NCBI GenBank assembly: GCA_963800395.1
Contig: CAWDBD010000018.1
Coordinates: 15,726-79,725, forward strand
DNA: 64,000 nucleotides
Direction: 5' to 3'
DNA from: DASSBG01 sp963800395
Lineage (GTDB): Bacteria > Pseudomonadota > Gammaproteobacteria > Xanthomonadales > Rhodanobacteraceae
A program made the translations under genes and the position numbers. Each line of letters begins with the position of its first letter. Position 1 is the stretch's first letter. The notes below the pieces were generated by a model that saw only the letters and a list, made by a program, of their open reading frames with translations, did not search any database and was not told where the DNA came from. This document shows, piece by piece, positions 17,470 to 25,479 of this stretch.

Positions 17470-17775
17470 CTACGCGGCGCTGCCGCCTGCCGATTTCCCG
17501 GGTCCGTGAACCCCGTCGGACTTGAGCAGGCTGCGCACGGCCGAAACCCGGTCACAGGGCATGCCGGCCTTGCGTGCATGCTCACGGATCAGGCTTTCGT
17601 CGGGGGCAAAGTAGATGCAGTAGACCTTGTCATCGGTGACGAAGCTGTGGATCCACTGGATATCCGGCCCCAATTCATCCAGCGCGCTGTTGCTACTTCT
17701 GACGGCCGCTTCAAGCTGCTCCCTGCTCATCTGGCCTGCGCCCGGAATGTCGCGTTCAATCACAAACTGTGCCAT
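17470..17775 (-). CDS. DUF4242 family protein
   Basis: 101 residues starting FVIERDIPGAG and containing SALDELGPDIQWIHSFVTDD and CIYFAPDE, the hallmarks of DUF4242, a small ferredoxin-like fold of unproven function (some members have been described as metal binding). The ATG at 17775 has a strong ribosome binding site (gaggagaaaa). The longer open frame to 17898 adds an unrelated Arg-rich stretch and was rejected. It is monocistronic, converging with the STAND gene. Confidence 0.75.
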   Translation of the reverse strand: MAQFVIERDIPGAGQMSREQLEAAVRSSNSALDELGPDIQWIHSFVTDDKVYCIYFAPDESLIREHARKAGMPCDRVSAVRSLLKSDGVHGPGKSAGGSAA

Positions 17776-17909
17776 GTGTTTTCTCCTCGTGTGCCTGCGG
17801 TGGCGTGCCATCTCGCGTCGGGCCCAGTGTCGCAGAAACGTGCAGCGCGCAAGTGAAATTCCGGAAAACGCCGTGCGCTGCCCGGATGGACAGCGCACGG
17901 TGCAAGCCG

Positions 17910-18503
17910 CTACGCATCCGGATCGTAGTACTCGCAGCTCACGTCAGGGTTCCAGGGTGCGAACATCCCGGACCGATTGTGCTTGAAGGCCCATACGTGC
18001 AGCTCGTAGTGAGGGGGCAGCGCGTTGCGATTGGGCGCGTCGCTGAAAAACAGGTGCTGGCCCTCCAGTATCGGGACCGAGCCAACCCCGTTCTCGGCTT
18101 CCCAGGCGTCCTTGATCACGACATACTCGGCCGCGACCAGCTTCATGCTGCCCCAGCGAGTCGGCTCGTAAACCAGAATTTCCGGGGTGCTCGCATCCAG
18201 CATGCCATCGAAGATGCCGTTTGACGGGTCGCTGAACAATAGATCCGGCCGCACATAATGTACGCCCATGGCACCGCCATTCGGGCCGCTCATGCACCCG
18301 GTCGCCAGCACGTAGCCGTCATCCATGGCCACGTGCAGGTTCTGGTATTTCGAGACATTGTCCAGCACCGTCTTGACGATGCCAATGGCACCAAAGTGAG
18401 AGTTGGTTTCGTTGTTGCTGACCTGGCCTTCACCAGCCACCGCAGCGGCCGAGGCGCACAGCCCGGTCAGGGCAATCGAAAGTACAAGTTTCTTGGCATT
18501 CAT
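17910..18503 (-). CDS. Conserved secreted protein of unknown function
   Basis: 197 residues with a signal peptide (basic start, then LSIALTGLCASAAAVA, cleavage probable before GEGQ). The mature part has motifs shared by a widespread family of short periplasmic proteins: VATGCMSGPNGGAMGVHY, PEILVYEP, YVVIKDAWE, YELHVWAFKHN, FAPWNPDVSCEYY. No enzymatic function is known to me. Start at 18503 has aaggagat upstream; the open frame to 18596 precedes it without a signal. Divergent from the Cys-rich lipoprotein gene. Confidence 0.75.
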   Translation of the reverse strand: MNAKKLVLSIALTGLCASAAAVAGEGQVSNNETNSHFGAIGIVKTVLDNVSKYQNLHVAMDDGYVLATGCMSGPNGGAMGVHYVRPDLLFSDPSNGIFDGMLDASTPEILVYEPTRWGSMKLVAAEYVVIKDAWEAENGVGSVPILEGQHLFFSDAPNRNALPPHYELHVWAFKHNRSGMFAPWNPDVSCEYYDPDA

Positions 18504-18710
18504 GGCAGATCTCCTTGGAGTCAGGGGGCGGCCATCCCATCGCAATCGCATCAAGGCGCCCGCTACGGAATGGTCAACGACATCCTGCGCCGCCACCCGG
18601 CGCCCATGTCAGTGACATCGCGCATTTCACCGTGAAGCGCCAGGTGTCACTTTTGCGGGGATTCATGCGGGCGGATAGTGGCGACACCTGCCGAAGAGGA
18701 GGAGATCGAC

Positions 18711-19496
18711 ATGTTCAAGCACAGCGTGAAGCCATGCTTCGGGTGGCGCGGGACCGCGTCGATAGAGGCATTGAGAAACGCCACGCTGGGGACGGTGTTG
18801 CTTGCCCTTTTCACGGTACTGTCGCTGGCAGCGTGTGCATCGGGCGCGGGTGTTACCGAATCTGATATTGCGTCGGCAGACCCGGCTATCGGCAAAGCCT
18901 TCGATCTCGGCAAGACCGAGCCTGGGCCGGTGGTTTGTGACAAGCTCCGTGAGCAATGCAAGGCCGAAAACGCGCTTCGCATCAAGGCTCTGGGCGCGTG
19001 CACGTTGCAGGCGAGATCAGAAGTAGAGCACTGCAAACTCGGCTGTGGTTGCGGGCCCGAACCGGATGGCAATGCGGAGCCTTTCAAGCATGCCTATTGG
19101 GTACGCTGCACAACGGGGCAGAGTCGGTGTGAGTCCCAATGTGAAATCGAGTACGGTCACAGTTGCGACGCGCTGCCGAAACCAGAAGCCTGCGCCCCGC
19201 CGATTGCAGCCACGTGTAGTAGGTGTGCTGATCACCCGGTCGCGCGTGTCAAGACCTGCACCTGGCCCGCATGGCCACCGAACCACCCGCCCGGCTCACC
19301 CGTGGTAGTGCCTTGCGACAAGGACTGGTCCTGGGCCGGAACCGGTGCCTGCTCGGCATGCCGGGCGCAGGCCATCAGCGAAGTCCAGCTTGGCGAGCAG
19401 ACCTGCCAGTGTCAGTACCCGGATTCACAAGCCGCCGGAAAGCCGTGGCTACGCACGTGCCACTTCAAGCCGCAGCTGCCCGAACTGACGCCTTGA
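18711..19496 (+). CDS. Cysteine-rich putative lipoprotein
   Basis: 261 residues. After a hydrophobic segment (LLALFTVLSLAACAS) the LAAC motif fits a lipobox, so the protein may be a lipoprotein, although the 27 residues before the hydrophobic stretch are unusually long. The remainder has well over twenty cysteines in CxxxC, CGCG and CQCQ-like groups, suggesting a disulfide-rich surface protein. I recognise no family. An aggaggag ribosome binding site precedes the ATG at 18711. Twenty bases downstream lies a second secreted-protein gene, so the two probably form one unit. Confidence 0.6.
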   Translation: MFKHSVKPCFGWRGTASIEALRNATLGTVLLALFTVLSLAACASGAGVTESDIASADPAIGKAFDLGKTEPGPVVCDKLREQCKAENALRIKALGACTLQARSEVEHCKLGCGCGPEPDGNAEPFKHAYWVRCTTGQSRCESQCEIEYGHSCDALPKPEACAPPIAATCSRCADHPVARVKTCTWPAWPPNHPPGSPVVVPCDKDWSWAGTGACSACRAQAISEVQLGEQTCQCQYPDSQAAGKPWLRTCHFKPQLPELTP

Positions 19497-19516
19497 CCAG
19501 CTTGGGAGGTATCAAT

Positions 19517-20083
19517 ATGAATGCTGCATGGCGAGTCGCCATCGCATCGGGTCTGATGTTCTTGATCTCGCACAGTGCGTCGCGGGCAGATACCGGCTTT
19601 CCCCAGCCGTACTGCCAATGGGGCACTTCAAACGCCGCGCCCATCACGCATGTCGATTTTGCCGGCTTCGTCCATAACAGTGACGAGAGCAGCAATGCGC
19701 TCGCGCTGGAGGATTTCAGGGTGGTTACCGGCTCGGTCGTCGCAGGTGATGCGCCGGGCATTTACGTGGAGGCCAGGAGTGGAGGCGGATTTCCACCCTA
19801 TCCAATACGCGTGGCCGTCTATTTCGATTGGAACCGGGACGGCGATTTCGATGACAGGGGAGAAGACTTCGACCTGGGCTGGCTACAGGGCGGCGGCAGC
19901 GGTGGCAGCCAGTCCGGCACGATCAAAATGCCGGTTGAGGTCGCCGACGGCGCCACCCGCAACCGCATCGCGCGCCTGCATATTGTCTGGAGGCGCACCG
20001 GAGATGGGCCCGAGCTGGCACCGCCCCGGAGTTATCATTCTCACTCACTGATGCTACCGGAACCCTTGCGCCGATTGGTTTGA
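19517..20083 (+). CDS. Secreted GEVED-domain protein, probably cut short by a frameshift
   Basis: 188 residues with a signal peptide (VAIASGLMFLISHSASRA). The mature part matches the GEVED domain of secreted and surface proteins: PYCQWGTS start, ITHVDFAGF, and the diagnostic VYFDWNRDGDFDDRGEDF, ending near ARLHIVW. The frame then stops at 20083 in poor-quality sequence, while another frame from about 20010 continues open to 20283 (ELSFSLTDATGTLAPIGL, later FHLTAADFSGGDTKFADGF) and looks like the real C-terminus. A frameshift near 20010-20030 is therefore likely. It follows the Cys-rich lipoprotein gene. Role: probably cell surface; no enzymatic motif. Confidence 0.6.
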   Translation: MNAAWRVAIASGLMFLISHSASRADTGFPQPYCQWGTSNAAPITHVDFAGFVHNSDESSNALALEDFRVVTGSVVAGDAPGIYVEARSGGGFPPYPIRVAVYFDWNRDGDFDDRGEDFDLGWLQGGGSGGSQSGTIKMPVEVADGATRNRIARLHIVWRRTGDGPELAPPRSYHSHSLMLPEPLRRLV

Positions 20084-20336
20084 CGCGTCAAGTCGAAGGC
20101 GGCTGGGCAATCGATGCCTTAAATCCACCTGTGGATGCATCATTTTATTTGCGAATGCAGGGACAAAGGAGCTTGGGTTCCAATGCCGGCTCAAGCGGTA
20201 TGGTCGCCGCCACTCGTCAGTTTCACCTCACCGCTGCCGACTTCAGCGGAGGCGACACCAAATTTGCCGATGGTTTCATTTGAAGGGGGTAACGGTCGAT
20301 CTGAGTCCATTCGGTTTCGGGTGTATGCAGGGTAGC

Positions 20337-20759
20337 TCAACGCAGATTTCTGCTGACACCCATGCGCGGGAGGGAGGCAATGCACGGTGTATGCGGCCTT
20401 GTTGGAATGCTTCTTGTACGTCGTGCCGCCGCTGCTTTGCCAATTGACGACCATTTGCACCAAGCCCCTGCGGGTCTTGCCGGGTGCGCCTCTGACGGAA
20501 CGCAACACGTGCGATGGCACGGCCTTTTCTTTTTCGCGCCCCCGCGGAAGCTCTCGCCCTGGGTAACGCCAATGAGCCTTGGCTTCCTGAATCGCGGCGC
20601 GCGGGGGCGAACGTCCGGCAAGCCAATCTCCGCGTGGCAAATGCCGTCGACGAGATTATCGTCGGATACATCGACCTCGCTCTGGACTGTACGTGCGTTG
20701 GCCTGGCAGGTGCCGGCGAATAGCGGTAGACAGATCAGGGTGCTCAGATGGAATTTCAT
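20337..20759 (-). CDS. Small secreted protein, C-terminus uncertain
   Basis: The ATG at 20759 has a gaggag ribosome binding site and begins a clear signal peptide (MKFHLSTLICLPLFAGTCQA). The next 30 residues include SDDNLVDGICHAE, slightly reminiscent of the CSLREA motif of secreted repeat proteins. From about residue 60 the composition becomes Arg-rich and unlike a secreted protein, and another frame (AIQEAKAHWRYPG) looks more natural, so a frameshift is possible. Not assigned to a family. Confidence 0.4.
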   Translation of the reverse strand: MKFHLSTLICLPLFAGTCQANARTVQSEVDVSDDNLVDGICHAEIGLPDVRPRAPRFRKPRLIGVTQGESFRGGAKKKRPCHRTCCVPSEAHPARPAGAWCKWSSIGKAAAARRTRSIPTRPHTPCIASLPRMGVSRNLR

Positions 20760-20906
20760 GGCTCGGCTCCTCACTGGCGTGCGGGGGTTGGTCGCTCGTC
20801 CGGAATACGCATTCGGACCATGAAAGCGACACGTGTTGCTGCAGGACCGCTACAATGGCGCGTATCGGCTCCGGGCCGAAGTCAATCCGTTCAAGGGAGA
20901 ACGCTG

Positions 20907-21887
20907 ATGTTGAAGCTCGCAAGTTTGACGATATGCACCCTGTTGCTGGCGGCGTGCCAGCAAGCATCCAGCCCGTCGCCGGAGGCAGCTTCAGGTGATG
21001 GCGGTGCAAGCGCCACGGCCAGTGTGGCGAAGGCTGCATCGACTCCTCTGGATCAGCCTTCCGAGCCGCAGCCTCCCATGACAGCCGACCAGCTGTATGC
21101 CGACCAGCTCGACAGCGTGCTCAAGGGCGACTGGCGCAGCGCTGCCGACAAGGCGCGCGACACTTATCGGCACCCGGTGGAGACGCTGGAATTTTTTGAG
21201 CTCAAGCCGGACATGCGCGTGATCGAGATAACCCCGGGCGGTGGCTGGTACGCCAAGATTCTCGCCCCCTGGCTGGTCGATGACGGGCACTACGTTGCCG
21301 CCGTGATGAAGCCCGCGAAGCCCGATTCGGAAGCGGCACAGGATGAAACCTCGCTGCAGAAGCTGTTCAAGGCCTACCCGCAACAGTTCGGCAAGGCAGA
21401 GGTGGTCGAATTTGACCGCAATGCGCCGGTACTTGGTCCGGCGGATTCGGCGGATCGCGTGCTGACCTTCCGCAACGTACACAACTGGGTCATGGGTGAC
21501 TATGCGCAGGGCATGTTCAATGCCTTCTTCAAGGTACTCAAGCCGGGTGGAGTGCTGGGCGTGGTCGACCATCGTGCCGACAAGGGTGCCAGCGTCGATT
21601 CGGTCAAGGGCTCGGGCTATCTGCCACTGGCCTACGTCATCAAGCTGGCCACCAATGCCGGATTCACCCTGGATGCCGAGAGCGAGATCAATGCCAACCC
21701 GAAGGATACGCACGATCATCCGAAGGGCGTGTGGACGCTGCCACCGACGCTTACGCTGGGTGATCAGGACAAGGCCAAGTACGAGGCCATCGGCGAGTCG
21801 GACCGCATGACCCTGCGCTTCATCAAGCCCGAGTCCGATCAGATCAAGCAAAGCGGCATGGACAATACCCCGGCGCAACCGATGTAG
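20907..21887 (+). CDS. Lipoprotein with a class I methyltransferase fold
   Basis: 326 residues. The N-terminus is a lipoprotein signal (LASLTICTLLLAACQQ; lipid on Cys). A low-complexity Ser/Ala/Pro linker leads to a methyltransferase-like domain: MRVIEITPGGGWYAKILAPWL is motif I, VLTFRNVHNWV and FFKVLKPGGVLGVVDHR are the later strands. It belongs to a group of exported SAM-methyltransferase-like proteins seen in several proteobacteria. An envelope location is odd because SAM is cytoplasmic, so activity is doubtful. An aaggga ribosome binding site precedes the ATG at 20907. It stands alone, before the RluE-like gene. Confidence 0.75.
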   Translation: MLKLASLTICTLLLAACQQASSPSPEAASGDGGASATASVAKAASTPLDQPSEPQPPMTADQLYADQLDSVLKGDWRSAADKARDTYRHPVETLEFFELKPDMRVIEITPGGGWYAKILAPWLVDDGHYVAAVMKPAKPDSEAAQDETSLQKLFKAYPQQFGKAEVVEFDRNAPVLGPADSADRVLTFRNVHNWVMGDYAQGMFNAFFKVLKPGGVLGVVDHRADKGASVDSVKGSGYLPLAYVIKLATNAGFTLDAESEINANPKDTHDHPKGVWTLPPTLTLGDQDKAKYEAIGESDRMTLRFIKPESDQIKQSGMDNTPAQPM

Positions 21888-21944
21888 GTGCGGGCCGGCC
21901 ATGCCCGTGAGCGGTGAGCGGACAGCGGCAAGGGGAAGAGTCTG

Positions 21945-22523
21945 GTGTCGATGCCGCAAATTTATCTATCCATGCTGATTGCGTTCAACAAGCCTCATGG
22001 CGTGCTGTGTCAGTTCACGGATCGCAGCGCCACGCCGCGACCGACATTGGCAGGCTTCGGTTTGCCTGCAGACGTGTACGCGGCCGGTCGCCTGGACCGT
22101 GACAGCGAAGGTCTGCTCCTTCTCACCGACGATGGCGCCCTGGCGCACCAGCTCACTGACCCGCGCCACAAGCAGGAAAAGACCTACCTGGTGCAGGTGG
22201 AAGGTGTGCCTGATGAAGCCGCACTGCAGGCGTTGCGTGGCGGCCTTGAATTGAAAGATGGCCGCACCCGTCCTGCAGAATCCCGGCTGGCCGACGAGCC
22301 CGAATGGTTGTGGCCGCGCGACCCGCCTGTGCGCTACCGCAAGACGGTGCCCACCAGCTGGCTGCAACTGACCATCCGTGAAGGCCGCAACCGTCAGGTA
22401 CGGCGCATGACGGCGGCCGTCGGCCTGCCGACCTTGCGTCTCGTGCGAATCGCCGTGGGCCCGCATTCACTGGATGGTCTTGAGCCCGGGCAATGGCGAC
22501 GCATCGAGGAGGACAACGCGTGA
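21945..22523 (+). CDS. rluE: 23S rRNA pseudouridine synthase, RluE-like
   Basis: 192 residues of the RsuA/RluE family. The catalytic segment AAGRLDRDSEGLLLLTDDG holds the active-site aspartate, and the N-terminal IAFNKPHGVLCQF and C-terminal TIREGRNRQVRRMTAAVG are family motifs. There is no S4 RNA-binding domain, as in RluE, which modifies one uridine of 23S rRNA. A GTG start at 21945 sits about seven bases from an aggggaag site; ATG at 21951 is an alternative. The stop overlaps the next start by four bases (GTGA), so translation is coupled. Confidence 0.85.
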   Translation: MSMPQIYLSMLIAFNKPHGVLCQFTDRSATPRPTLAGFGLPADVYAAGRLDRDSEGLLLLTDDGALAHQLTDPRHKQEKTYLVQVEGVPDEAALQALRGGLELKDGRTRPAESRLADEPEWLWPRDPPVRYRKTVPTSWLQLTIREGRNRQVRRMTAAVGLPTLRLVRIAVGPHSLDGLEPGQWRRIEEDNA

Positions 22524-23347
22524 GTTTCAAGGATCACTTTTCCGCGCACGCGGCCTTGTATAGCCAGGCGAGGCCGATCTATCCGGCACAACTGTTCGCG
22601 TGGCTGGCGACCCAGGTGCCGTCGTTTGCACTGGCCTGGGATGTCGGTAGCGGTAACGGCCAGGTGGCCGTGGCGCTGGCGGAATATTTCGATCAGGTGG
22701 TCGCCAGCGATCCCAGTTCGGAGCAGCTTGCCCAGGCCCGGGCGCACGCTCGCGTCGACTACCGTGTCGAGCCGGCCGAGCACGGCAGCCTCGAGGATGC
22801 CAGTGCCGATCTGGTCACGGTCGGTCAGGCGCTGCACTGGTTTGACCACCCAGCCTTCTTTGCCGAAGTCGATCGGGTACTGAAACCCGGTGGCCTGTTC
22901 GCGGCCTGGAGCTATGCCGATGTGCATGTCACCCCGGCCGTCGATATGCATATCGAACGCCTGTACCGGGATATCACCGATCCCTACTGGGCCCCCGAGC
23001 GCGACCATGTCGACAATGGCTACGCCGATATAGTCATGCCATTCGAGCCGGTGGCACATCCAGATTTCGGCATGCGGGTGCCATGGAGCGCCGCGCAACT
23101 GCTGGCCTATCTGCGTTCATGGTCGGCCAGCCAGCACTATCGCCGCGACAAGGGACACGACCCGGTTTCGCTGGTGGAGGAGGACTTGCTGCAAGCGTGG
23201 GGCAACCCCGACCAGCCCCGCCCGGTACACTGGGATTTTCATCTGCATGTGCGCAGCCAATCCGGCGCACGGATAGTTCAGGCGCGCAAGTGCTCGCTCA
23301 GAGGCAAATGTTTTCTGTTCGGAGGCGACGCTGAAAAAACCGCGTGA
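22520..23347 (+). CDS. Class I SAM-dependent methyltransferase
   Basis: 275 residues starting FKDHFSAHAALYSQARPIYP, the typical N-terminus of a UbiE/TMT1-like methyltransferase group, then motif I ALAWDVGSGNGQVAVAL, ASDPS, the ALHWFDHPAFFAEVDRVLKP segment and LFAAWSY. Such proteins methylate small molecules; the yeast relative Tmt1 acts on trans-aconitate, but the substrate here is unknown. The start is GTG at 22520, overlapping the rluE stop. The last 25 residues (after WDFHLHVR) do not look like the family and may result from a late frame slip. Confidence 0.8.
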   Translation: MSFKDHFSAHAALYSQARPIYPAQLFAWLATQVPSFALAWDVGSGNGQVAVALAEYFDQVVASDPSSEQLAQARAHARVDYRVEPAEHGSLEDASADLVTVGQALHWFDHPAFFAEVDRVLKPGGLFAAWSYADVHVTPAVDMHIERLYRDITDPYWAPERDHVDNGYADIVMPFEPVAHPDFGMRVPWSAAQLLAYLRSWSASQHYRRDKGHDPVSLVEEDLLQAWGNPDQPRPVHWDFHLHVRSQSGARIVQARKCSLRGKCFLFGGDAEKTA

Positions 23348-23401
23348 AGCCAACAAGGCGCTGCTGAAAAGCCCATCCGAGCGGGCGCACTTGTCAGCGG
23401 C

Positions 23402-24148
23402 TTACGGTGGCGTGCTGCGCCAGGCCTTGAGGTGATACCAGGTCAGGCCGATCAGCTCGTGCAGGACCGCATCGCTCTTGACCAGTGCCTCGCTGTCCGG
23501 CAAGAGGGCACTGGTCCAGCGGGTCGGTTCGTGGCGGTAGTCGACGGGGGCCGGGCAGGTCCTGAAACCGGCCTGGCGCATGGCGTAGCGTGCCCGTTTC
23601 ATGTGCATGGCCGAGGTGACCAGCCAGACCTGGCGCGGTATTGGCGCGGACAGGCGGGCCAGGTTGCGCGCATTCTGCCAGGTGTTTCGCGAGCGGGTTT
23701 CGGTGCGGATCATGTTGGCCGGCACACCCATTTGTTCGGCCAACGCGGCCATCATCGGACTTTCGGCTGCACGTCCCCAGCCGCTGCCGCCGCTGAGAAT
23801 CAGCGGCGTTCCCGGCGGTTGTCTGCGCCACAGGGCCACGCCACCCATGAGCCGTCGCATGCTGGCCAGGTTGAGGTCGGCAAACGCACCCGGTCGTGCA
23901 TTGGAGCGTGATCCGCCGGCCAGGACCACCACGGCTTGCGGGGTGATGGTGCAGGTCTGGCGTGCAGCAGACTCCAGTGCCCGGGTCAGCGGCTCGGCGA
24001 CCAGTGGCGTCATGAGCAGATAGCAGGCAAGTACGCCCGCCAGGCCCAGTGTGCGCATCCATCTGGGCCAGTGGCGCCAGCCAAGCCACAGAAGCACGGC
24101 CAGCAGGATGCCCAGGAACAGCGGCGACAGCACGACCCATCTGATCAC
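23402..24148 (-). CDS. YdcF/SanA-like membrane protein (DUF218)
   Basis: 248 residues. Two N-terminal membrane helices (LSPLFLGILLAVLLWLGW and LGLAGVLACYLLMTPLVA) precede a periplasmic DUF218 domain with VVVLAGGS, PLILSGGSG, ETRSRNTWQNA and VWLVTSAMHMKRA. Relatives such as ElyC and SanA influence peptidoglycan and envelope integrity. The start is GTG at 24148, overlapping the stop of the MidA-like gene by four bases, so the two are translationally coupled; the longer open frame to 24409 lies inside that gene. Confidence 0.8.
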   Translation of the reverse strand: MIRWVVLSPLFLGILLAVLLWLGWRHWPRWMRTLGLAGVLACYLLMTPLVAEPLTRALESAARQTCTITPQAVVVLAGGSRSNARPGAFADLNLASMRRLMGGVALWRRQPPGTPLILSGGSGWGRAAESPMMAALAEQMGVPANMIRTETRSRNTWQNARNLARLSAPIPRQVWLVTSAMHMKRARYAMRQAGFRTCPAPVDYRHEPTRWTSALLPDSEALVKSDAVLHELIGLTWYHLKAWRSTPP

Positions 24149-25341
24149 AGCCGCTGGCCCTGGGTTGCCGCCAGCACATCGGTCGGCAGTGCCGAGGGCG
24201 GCAGATCGCGGGCCAGCGCCATCACCTTGAAACGCTCGCCCATCTGCCCGGGCAGGGTCAGGCGTTTGACCTGCTGCGACAGGGCGTAGGTGTCGGCCTC
24301 GTCGCGGCAGGCGATGGCCATTTCCGAGTACACCTGCTCCAGATTGCTGGTCATGAGGAACTGCGCCTGCGACAGCCAGGACGCCACCACAAAGCCGGCC
24401 TGGTTGCACGCTTCGGCCACGGCGGTGAAATCGACCGAGGTGCTGAGATCCTGCAGTCCCGGCCAGCGCAGCGCGTCATCGTGTGCATGATGGCGGTAAT
24501 GGGCAATCAGCGTGCCGTCGCGGCGTTCGGCGTGGTAGAACTCGCGGCGCGAATAACCGTAGTCGATGAACCACAATGCCCCGCGCTGCAGGGTCCCGGC
24601 AATGGCCTGCATCCAGTAGGGCAGCTGCGGCAGCAGCTCGGAGCGGTAGCCGTCAGCAAATGCCGCACCCAGATCCTTCTCCAGATGGCGTACCGCCGCG
24701 CTCACCAGCGCATCGGCAGGCCGATCACCGGAGCTGATGTGGCCGTCGGCATCCAGCATGACGTGCTCTTCCATCACCTCGCCGTCTTGCAAGGCAAAAC
24801 GCGTCGCGGGCAGTGCGTCAATCACCTCATTGGCAAACAGGATGCCCTGCCATGGCTCATCCGGCGGACCATCCAGCCATTCCACCCGCGCCATGAGGCC
24901 AGGCGGCAAGGCCGCCTCAAGTCGCTCGCGCTGGCGCTGCCTGAGGTCGGCGCTGGGCTCCAGCATGCGGTAGCGACGCGGCGCATGGCCGGCGGCATCG
25001 AGCGCCAGCAGAACGGTTTCGGCCAGTGCACCGCTGCCGCCACCCAGCTCTACCAGGTCGGCCGCTTCGCCAAGCTCCTGCAATGTGGGAACAAAGGCGT
25101 GTGCGAGGCAGCGGCCGAAGATGTCGCCCAGTTCCGGCGCCGTCACGAAGTCGCCCGACGCCCCAAACTTGTGTCGTCCGGCGCTGTAGTAACCCAGCCC
25201 CGGTGCATACAGGCAGCGCTCCATGAATCGCGAGAACGGCATCGGGCCACTGGCATCGATTTCCTGGCGAATCAGCGCTTCGAGTCTTGCGCTGTGTGCA
25301 TGTTCCTCGGCATCGGGCTGGGGCAGGGAGGGTTTTGACAT
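24145..25341 (-). CDS. MidA/NDUFAF7-type SAM methyltransferase (DUF185)
   Basis: 398 residues. PMPFSRFMERCLYAPGLGYYS is the conserved N-terminal signature, DFVTAPELGDIFGRCLAHAF follows, motif I is LVELGGGSGALAETVL, and FANEVIDALPATRF and WFIDYGYSRREFYH are typical of DUF185 proteins. The mitochondrial member NDUFAF7 dimethylates an arginine of complex I subunit NDUFS2; the bacterial role is unproven. Cytosolic. It is the first gene of a pair with the YdcF-like protein and is divergent from gpmI. Confidence 0.87.
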   Translation of the reverse strand: MSKPSLPQPDAEEHAHSARLEALIRQEIDASGPMPFSRFMERCLYAPGLGYYSAGRHKFGASGDFVTAPELGDIFGRCLAHAFVPTLQELGEAADLVELGGGSGALAETVLLALDAAGHAPRRYRMLEPSADLRQRQRERLEAALPPGLMARVEWLDGPPDEPWQGILFANEVIDALPATRFALQDGEVMEEHVMLDADGHISSGDRPADALVSAAVRHLEKDLGAAFADGYRSELLPQLPYWMQAIAGTLQRGALWFIDYGYSRREFYHAERRDGTLIAHYRHHAHDDALRWPGLQDLSTSVDFTAVAEACNQAGFVVASWLSQAQFLMTSNLEQVYSEMAIACRDEADTYALSQQVKRLTLPGQMGERFKVMALARDLPPSALPTDVLAATQGQRL

Positions 25342-25479
25342 CTTGTGCTGGGATATCCGATAGCGGCAATGCTGCCTAGTGTCGCACGCGAACGCGGCAC
25401 CTGCCCGCCGCTTGCATGCAGATGATTCCGTCTTGCCGCTCGGCTACCATGCGCTATTCGCTTCTGATTCGGGTGCATC

